From Diphasiastrum complanatum (Eukaryota; Streptophyta; Lycopodiopsida; Lycopodiales; Lycopodiaceae), in contig CM055092.1 of NCBI GenBank assembly GCA_029204225.1, positions 76,257,500 to 76,282,589 on the forward strand: DNA of 25,090 bases, read 5' to 3'. Of this stretch, positions 12,201 through 21,200 are shown one piece after another; position 1 is the first letter of the stretch, and each line of letters opens with the position of its first letter. Both the position numbers and the translations under genes were made by a program. The notes beneath the pieces are model-generated. The model saw only the letters and a program-made list of their open reading frames with translations, did not search any database and was not told where the DNA came from.

Positions 12201-15200
12201 GATTGAAACTGCTGCACAAGCTAAAGCTCTAAGGGGCCCCAAAGCGGTAACAAAATTTACTTTCATCTGTATTTCTAGTGTAGAATTCAGTTAGTGTTCA
12301 AAAATAAAGTTCAATAGAATGAGCAGAAACATCTGAAGATTGGATGCATATAACAGTGAGTCTGCCAAGCGACAGTCTTTTGGCTTGATATTCCCTCACT
12401 TTAAGATTGCCACTCTGAATAATCAGAAACTTGCTTGTCTACATTTTCTTTGCATGCCTTTTGAAATTATTTGCCTCTATAATCACTGAAAGTATATTTT
12501 TGGCTTCATTTAAATCACAATTTCATTTCTTGCTCAGTCAGCAGTAAGTCTACCTTTTAGAAACTTTCAAAAGTCTTGTGCCCAGGTACAGCTTTTTCAT
12601 AATTATTGTTGCTCAAGAGTCAAGAACTTTCAGAAGTCGTATGGTCCGTCTACTATTGCTGTTTTTGATACTCACTAGATATCATTGCTAATATGTACTA
12701 TGTTGAACCTATAGGTTTTAGCTTTTGGATTGCCCAATAGAAAACATGTCTACTAGGTTGGGAAGCTTCGTTGGGCATCTTCCTGGCGATTTGGTCACTA
12801 TCTGATATTTGAGTATCTATACATCTTCTAGCTCTCTGTTATGCTTAGTGCTCCACTCCATTACAGAGTACATATGCTGATATTTGAGTGATTGGCTCAT
12901 TATCATGTGTCTAGACTTAAAAAATTCTCCGTATCGTCCTTCATCAATGTTCAAGCTTATGCTAGTCCATTCCCTTATGAAGTTCAGCATCATTGGAGAT
13001 CTATGCTGCTAGTTATTTTCTACACACACCACATGCTTTTGAGCATACTTTTTATAGAGTGGGAGTTTCCTAAAGAAATGTTTGTTGCGTTTCATATTAT
13101 AGCTAATGGCATGATTGAATGAATAATGAGCCTAGTATTTGCTAGTGTATGCCTCTCAACCAGCTGCATTGATAGCTGAATTGCATGGTAACCACCTAAT
13201 AGAGCTCCAACCTTGGCTACCAAATGCTTGAGATTTAGAGGCAATGCTCATGTGTCTTGAGGGTGAGTCCCGACAATGCTTGTTGTTGTCTTTGGTTACA
13301 TTGTACGATTTTCCCTCCTTCGAACACGACAAGAGATGTTTTGAAACTAGATGCTTACAATAATTGAGCAAGCTAGTATCAATCATGGTTATTCACCATA
13401 AAATCTTGCATATTCACCTTGTAGTACAAGGTGAGAATAGATAGCAATTTGGTATACACAACATAACTAATTTTTTGTTTACGTGTCAAGTCTCAATGAA
13501 GAGCTTCTTTCTTTGCCCTTGTTCATGTATGCTTGTCTTATTTATCTTTTTAAATTTTATATCTTGATGTCCCTTTATTTTTGGCAGACAATTCAAAGAG
13601 AGTTAATGCAAGTGTTGACACCATCAACATTGATTGATGGCAATTTGAGGCCTGAAGCCATCCATCTACTGGCTTTAAAGGAGGTGCTTTATCTCATATA
13701 AAATCTATAGTTAGATTAATGATGTGAAACTAGATTCAAATTCATGTCATCCATAGACTTCATATAGATGTGTTTGGTTGGAAGAAATTGGCCAAGTTTG
13801 AAAGAAATTTCTTGAGCAAGTTGCATCAGTTGATTTGATTGTGAACCTTGATATGCTATCAATCACAAGAGCTTATGAGTCTAGGTTAACCTTTTTCATG
13901 ACTTGATAAACTATATTGGCACAAACAGGAGCTTTCTCAAGGTCTTGATGGTAAGGAATCTTGTACGTATGGGTTTGCTTTTGTTGATGCTGCTGTTGGA
14001 CGATTTTATGTTGGCTCTATACGAGATACTAGTTCCCGGTCTGCATTGGGAGCTTTGCTTACACAGGTAGTTAACAAAGCCTTTTATTGTTGACATTTTT
14101 TTGAAGGAATTTGTATTTCGTAGATTGGTACTATTTGAATAATTATGAATTATGAATAACTGATTCGACGATAGAATTATGAATAATTGATTGGACCACA
14201 AGCTTGCCAAACAAAGGTCCAAATGCTCATAAAGTCCGGTTCATGGACCTAGAAAATTGACATATTGGATTGACTTGCAAATTTGATCCTTTATGTATTA
14301 GGATATTCTAATATTAAAAGAGAAGTCTTGCCTCTCTAATCATTGGAATGGTCTCAAGCGTAATCCCTAAGGAGCTTTTAATGAAAGTAAGCAATTGTGA
14401 GGACTTCTTCTTAAGAACGTTTTTGATATTTTTGTTAACAAGGCATCTCTCTCATGTTTTTGATTGCATAGTCGCTAATATAGTAGAGAGCTTATTTTAT
14501 CTAAGTTAAACTTTTTAGAGATGTTCTTGCTCTCCCAAAGTTAACATACACACTATGTACTCATCAGTCTTATGTACATTTGGGTACCTTACAAGATATT
14601 ATTAAATGTTTCTTTCTTTCTTTCTTTCTCTCTCACTTCGGTGTATTTTTCTCTCCACTTGGTTTTGAAGCACTTTCAAATAGGTTGCATGTTCCCTCTT
14701 CCCATTGGTTTGGAGAAAAGTTCAACGCTTGGGTGTTGAACAATGTTAATTTGAGTGGCTCGTTAATTTGTGTTGAACATTCATTAAGTGATCTTTATCA
14801 TTTCTTTTGCATATTGGAATTTCTATGATTATTGATGCATAATTTTGCATGCTCTTCACTAAGTTCACTTTGCAGATCCAATAGAAGGCTAAAGGAATTT
14901 GACTGAACCAAGTCTGAAATTTGAATGATAGTGGCTCGTGTCATGCCAAGAGGCTTGTCGCTAGGAATGGGCAGCTCAACATCGAGCTCATTTTAGGGGG
15001 GCAAGTGTGGTACGTAGTGCCATGCCAACATGATTGCTTTCCAAGACGGAATGTGGAGCACATGTTGACCTCATTCTAGAGGCAATATCAATAATTTAGG
15101 TTCTTATATGATGAACTTGAATGACTTATATAGTGCTCAACCTAGGATTTGGTTGAGGTTAAGATATGGATACTATGGAGGGCTATTATTGCCTATTGGT

Positions 15201-18200
15201 TTGTCTATAATTAAGTGTGAGGCCTGGGTGCTGGTGGTATGGGATGTATGTGACTTGAAGCTAAGAGCTCAACTCACAATCATTTGAGATTTGGAGGTGG
15301 ATCAAGTTGGATCACGCTCAGTCAACAATGTAGACCTAGTGTGCTTTATAAACATGCTAGAAGAGTATCTCAAGTTGCGGGGTACCAAACCATTCGCTCT
15401 TTGATTTTGTTGACAATCTCATCAAGATGGCGGATGACACTTTTTAATTGTGGATTTCCTAGATAGCACACTAATGTATATTATGATAGTGTTTACATCT
15501 TTAGGCTGTTTCAATTGTGCAAGATTACTTCTTGTATGCCAATGATAAGAAAATAGAGTTGTGTAAGACATAGTTAGAATACTTGTAGCACATTTGGACA
15601 ACAAACAATGTTTTTGTGAATGCACCCATGTTGGCTGAGATTTGGGGATTATCTCTTTTGCACCAATTCAAGATATCATTCTTAAAGTTCACTACGAGCC
15701 TACCCATATATGGTTTGAGCACCATCGTTTTTCTATGTTGTTGAGGCATTGATCAATCCAAATGGCATCACACAAGAAACTCATATTGACCAAACCGAGC
15801 TTGGAAGGTAGTCTTGTGCACATTCTCTTCACAAACTCTAACATGATGGTGTCCACTCTTTAAGTCTATTTTGTTGTAGATAGCAGCATCATGCAAGGTG
15901 TCTAGAAAATCAGCACAACACGTGGTGCTAGGCCTCAATCTTGGACCTAACATGACCTTGACCATCCGGTTTCTAGATGGCTTTTTGATTGTAACCAATA
16001 GTGATGGCTGGTAGGCACTTGTAGGATAGGGGGTGTTATATGTAGCGATTCGTTGGGATCGTCTAGCAAGTTGTCGAAGATGCCGATTCTAGGGTTTTTG
16101 TCCAGGATTGACCATGTGGGTCATTCAGCAACGTTTGGGCATTGAGGTTAGGGACCTCGAGAATTATTAGAAGTCACTATTTGTCTTATTTGTCCTTTAA
16201 TGGAGATTCCTCTGTTGATGCTTTGACTTCGAAGTCGAGGTACCAAAAGGTACACCCTGGACGGTTGTTAGGGGTCATTAGAGTTTGTTTTCTCCTTGGG
16301 TGGAATCTTCTCCAGAGATAGTATGGCGGGTATAGAGCTATCTGCAGGTTGGATTGCGTGACTTCATTGGGTTAATGCCATATTTAATGAAGTTGGGACA
16401 ATGTATATGGTTTTGATAACCCAAGGAACATTTTTTAACTTTTGGCCCATGTACACAAATTTGGAGGGGCCCAACTCATAATGGGGGGTCCATGGGGCAA
16501 GTGACCTTCTTCTCCAATTAGCACTTGTCATTTGCTTTTGTAACTGCAAGGAAGTTGATAGAGGAAAGGCTCCAAAGTTTATAAGCACTTTTTGCAGATT
16601 TAAACTCAATGATACGACTAGGTACCAATGGTACTTGGCAGCTATTGGCTTGACAAAATTCAAAGGCAGATTGATTTCCCACATCACAGACTTCTTGTGA
16701 GAAAGACTCTAACTGAGAAGCACTATCTTCATCAGGTCCTCGGTAAAAATCAGAGGGTGCGGTGAAGTAGGAGCAGTAGAAGGGACAGGCATATCAATAG
16801 AGGAGTCACCATTTTCTTTTTCCAGGCAAGCAAATACTTTCCGAATATGCGTATTACAAAATTTTTCCTCAGCAGCAATTCGTTCAGCATAATTAGAGAG
16901 GTCCATATAAATTTTTTCAATCATGTAACACATGGCTCTTGGCACATTGGGAACCATTGGCCTTTGGATTTTTGTACCTCTACTTGTATAAATAGTGCCC
17001 TCTTTCTGCTAAAGAGGTGAGGAAGAGCCTGACGAGGCTGGAGAGACTAGGGAGAGTGGCAATGCTTGTGTATATACATTCTTTGTATAGAGATTTGTCT
17101 CCATTGATATCCTACTTTGCTTCCACTTGTATGCATAATTTGTGAGTGTTCATAGAACGTTAATCACTTTATTCATTGTGAATGTTTGTGCTTCTAGTTC
17201 ACCTTGAATTTCGACATGGTATTAGAGCAGGTTCATAGGCTGGATGATTAACACTCAGAGCCTCGACATCTTGGAGATTATTATGCATATTGGAAGGTAG
17301 GTAGATGGGCGATTTTGTTCCAACAAATGGAGTCTCTGAATGGTGCATTTTTAAGCAGATTGGGCGCACTTTACAATGTCTCTGTAAGCAGTTTTGATGC
17401 AGATTTATTGGCACATATTCCAAGCAGCAAGGAGGCACATATTTCTAGGCAGATTGGGCGCAAATCTCTTGCACTATAGGCGCATTTTCACCCATTTAGG
17501 ACGTTTTTTTTTGACAATGTTAGTCGTTGGTTTTCTGCTGACAGGTCACTGTTTTCAAACTTTTTTGATCGCTATTTTTTCTCAGATCTGTGGTTCATTA
17601 TCCAGCCAGCCAATAGAGAAAATTTGTGGCACAATAGGTGTATTTAGTTGCCTCTGTGAGCAGGTTTCCTTTTTTTCAGCGTTGGAAATAAGTGGGGTGT
17701 TGGATTTTCTTCAAAAGCTTGGATGCGATTCTCTTCCACAAACTTCTTTGAGTGAATAGGGTGCATTTTGAATCTTTAGCATACTTAATAATCTGCTCTT
17801 TCCAATTCTTCTGCCTTAATAAGTTTTTTATGATTGATTCATGTGTATTTGTTGTCCAGACTTCCAACAGTTAGATCTAACATGGATGAAGCAGATTACC
17901 AGTTTGCAAAAGTTAAAAATCAGAAAATCTCTACATAGAGAATTGTGCACTCATAATGTTGGCCTTTTTGCCATGTGTTAAATCTCTATTTTGATGTGAT
18001 AATCTTGTTAGGGAGGGTGCATTTTGGATCTTATTCTTGTGAATAGGGAGAGAGGGAGAGAAAAAGTATTAAGTCATTTATTCCTTGTCATCATTTGATT
18101 TCCTATTTAAAATTTGGATACCAATGAGCATTTTTAATCCTATAAGACAGCTACACATCATGGGAGAGAAACCTGGTGGAACGCAATTCCATTGTTTGAT

Positions 18201-21200
18201 CTGTTAGCAGGTAGTCGTAAAGAAGAAGAGTGCTGAACAAATTAGTCAAAGTTGCGTTATGAGCCTCAGCTCAACCTATTTTTTCTTGGTGCATTTATCG
18301 GTTTAGCTATGTAATTACAGGATAAGCAAAAACACTTTGATGAATTCCATAGTCAGAGTTCGATCTCAAATAGCTCTCCATGAAGTCTACTGGCCATAGA
18401 TAAATGGGGATCTACTAATATATTTGGGACCAAAATTGCTGAACAGATAAAAATCAAATATCTTCAAAATTATAGCAATTTTGTTATTCAATGCCCCACA
18501 TATATTTGTAAAACATTATCCTTACTATAGTTTAGCTAATTATTCTTATTGCCCTTAATTAGAGCTTTAACCTGATAACCATATGCCCACAAAGAAAACC
18601 AAAAATTAAAAACGTAAATGCTCCCCCAACCAGAAATGCGTTTCTGAACGCGTTTCTAGAAACCCTAAGCAACTATGGTATGTAGATAGCTATGCTAGTA
18701 ATCATTTATCATTCATGTAGCTTAGATGCTGGAACAATTCATTTGCACTTTTGGGAGATTTTTCTATGTGCTCTTGCTAGTTAGTTGGAAATGTAATTGT
18801 ACCATGTTTTGTCTTATGTACGATTTTGGTATGGCAAACATTAGCAAAGCTCCTTCTTCTTCTTCTCTGTTTTTGCTATTTTACTCATTTTTGATATTAT
18901 TTGTTAGCAATGATGACGAATATTAGTCAGTTTGACATGGACATGAACATTTCTTAGCTTTAAGAAATCATTTAATTTTCAATCTTAAGCACAATAATGG
19001 CTTGATTGATAACTATATGGTGCTTGATTGCAGTTAGCTCCTCAAGAGTTGCTATATGAGCTTGGAGGTATAAACCAACTTCCTTAATATTTATATCACT
19101 TTGGATGAACATATTGAAGTTACATTTAAAAAGAAATGTAAAAATTTTATACTGGTATATCTCTGTTTTCACAGAATCTTGGATACTGTTGGCCTATTGA
19201 TGTTCTTGGTTGGCTTGCTTCATTCTTTTAAGGAACTAGCATTCATATCCAAGGATTCACAAGTGATTTCCTATGATTTTTAGTTCTATTGAATGTTTTT
19301 GCATAATATTCCTCTAAATCAAATTATTATGGAGCCTATAATCAATTGCATGGAAACTTATTCCAAATCATAGAGTACCAAAGCTCTTGCATTGGTGGAA
19401 AGATATAAAGACCAAGGAATGATGTTATGCTCTATTCAATAAGTTTTTGGAATGTTTGTCTGTGACCAAAAAAAAAAACCACAAATAAATTGTATTATTG
19501 GAAAAGGAAATGCCACTTTGCAAAATGTGGATAATCTACTTTTCAGGATGGAAAATTTCAATCGTGAAAAATTTGTCAACCTTCAACAAACTCTTGGATA
19601 AGAGAATATTCAGTGGAATTATTTATTCCACATCAAAAACTGGGTACCTTATTCTTGTTCATCCTTGAAGAAGTTGTAAAACTTAGGAAACTGTTTTTTT
19701 GCATAAAATTAGAGAAGGTACTCTGAGCAAAACTTTATTCATATTGGTTTGATTTGTATTAGGTTTCACATATCAGGTTATTTCATCACTTGGAGCCTCA
19801 ATAGACAATTATTTGAACCTCTTAGCTGATATGTGACTTGGGAAATGGCATTCCCCAATGTCTCGTTGCTCTCAAAGTACTCTAATTCTAAGTTAAGAAC
19901 AATACGTCACATAGAGCATCACATAACCAAGAGTTGACATAAAATCATTAATCATACAACAATCTTCAACTAAGATCACCATACAAAGGACAAGAAGCTG
20001 AGCAGATGATAATTTAGAGATCCTCCTTTGACAAGGAAGTGCAGATGAGTCTGCTATAAAGAACTCAGCGATGCAATGTTTCATCAAAATGCATTTCATT
20101 CAATGAAACTCCATGTTGAAAAGTCTTTCAAACAGACTGTTCGAAACGGATTTTAAAATCAGAGGAAGAAAAAAAAAAACTCCTAATCTGTGTGTGAAAG
20201 TTTGGCATATAAAACTTTAGTTAGAACTCATTAGGGAATAGTATGAATACTTTGTGCATGTACATTGTTTGTGTGATGTATCTCATTGTCTCATGGAGTC
20301 CTCAGTCATCTAAGTGTGTCGACGATCAATCATTTATATTGGCATTGTATAGAACTATTTTCACTATCTTGAACAACATTTGGTTTTCCTTTAACAAAAG
20401 GCTAGGAATTAAACCAAGCAAAGGTAAAAACCCAAAAAACGTTTCGCTGTTTCTTTCCCTACAAAGCTGATTCCTTCCCATTTCAAACATGTTTCAAATG
20501 TGCTGCAAAAAGACTTTTCGTAATGGCCATGAAACATTGCAGTGACGAAGTCAATCAATTGTGGAATGGCCACTACATAGTTGCCCAGAAACGTGCCAAA
20601 AAAAAAACATAATATTTATATTTTTTGCTTGAAATTGCCCTAAATTGAACCTAAACCATGCTGTAACCAGCCCAACTGTGACCAAAACACTTGGCAACCT
20701 ATACAGATGCAATACCCTTGATCAGAGCTGTAATCTGACATCCATATTGCCCACAAAAATTTAAAAAAAAAAACGTTTCTCAGAAACGCTCTCCCAAACC
20801 AGAAACACGGGATCAGAATGGGGGGGGGGGGGGGGTGCAACTATGGGCCAGAGACTTGTTGTAGTCATCAGGAGCCACTTAGTATCTATAGTTGACCCTC
20901 CTGAGCGTCCGCATGCCTGCAAGTTGCATAGCCAGTCGCCAGAATCACATAATCTATTGACCCCAATGTAATCAGCTAGTACTTTGGGACTGTAAATGAT
21001 TAATCGATCCCCGTGTATGCTAGAGTATCAATAATTGCCCTAATTTCATGTTCAATAATTTATGGACAATGTTGCCACCAGATTTTTGTATGTGTGTATG
21101 TCCCTAAAACTGTACCAGCATTTGCTCTCTTTACAGAGATTTGATGTCCATCATATGATTTCTGGTTCTGAAATTTCTCTTGCAAAATTTTCTTGGATGA

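Noticed and set aside
13156-13386. 76-codon minus-strand ORF in intron 5
   Set aside because: The sequence has a transposon-like feel but matches no domain I can name.
16364-16957. Two minus-strand ORFs of 107 and 82 codons
   Set aside because: They lie within the putative LTR before the primer-binding site and contain no known domain.
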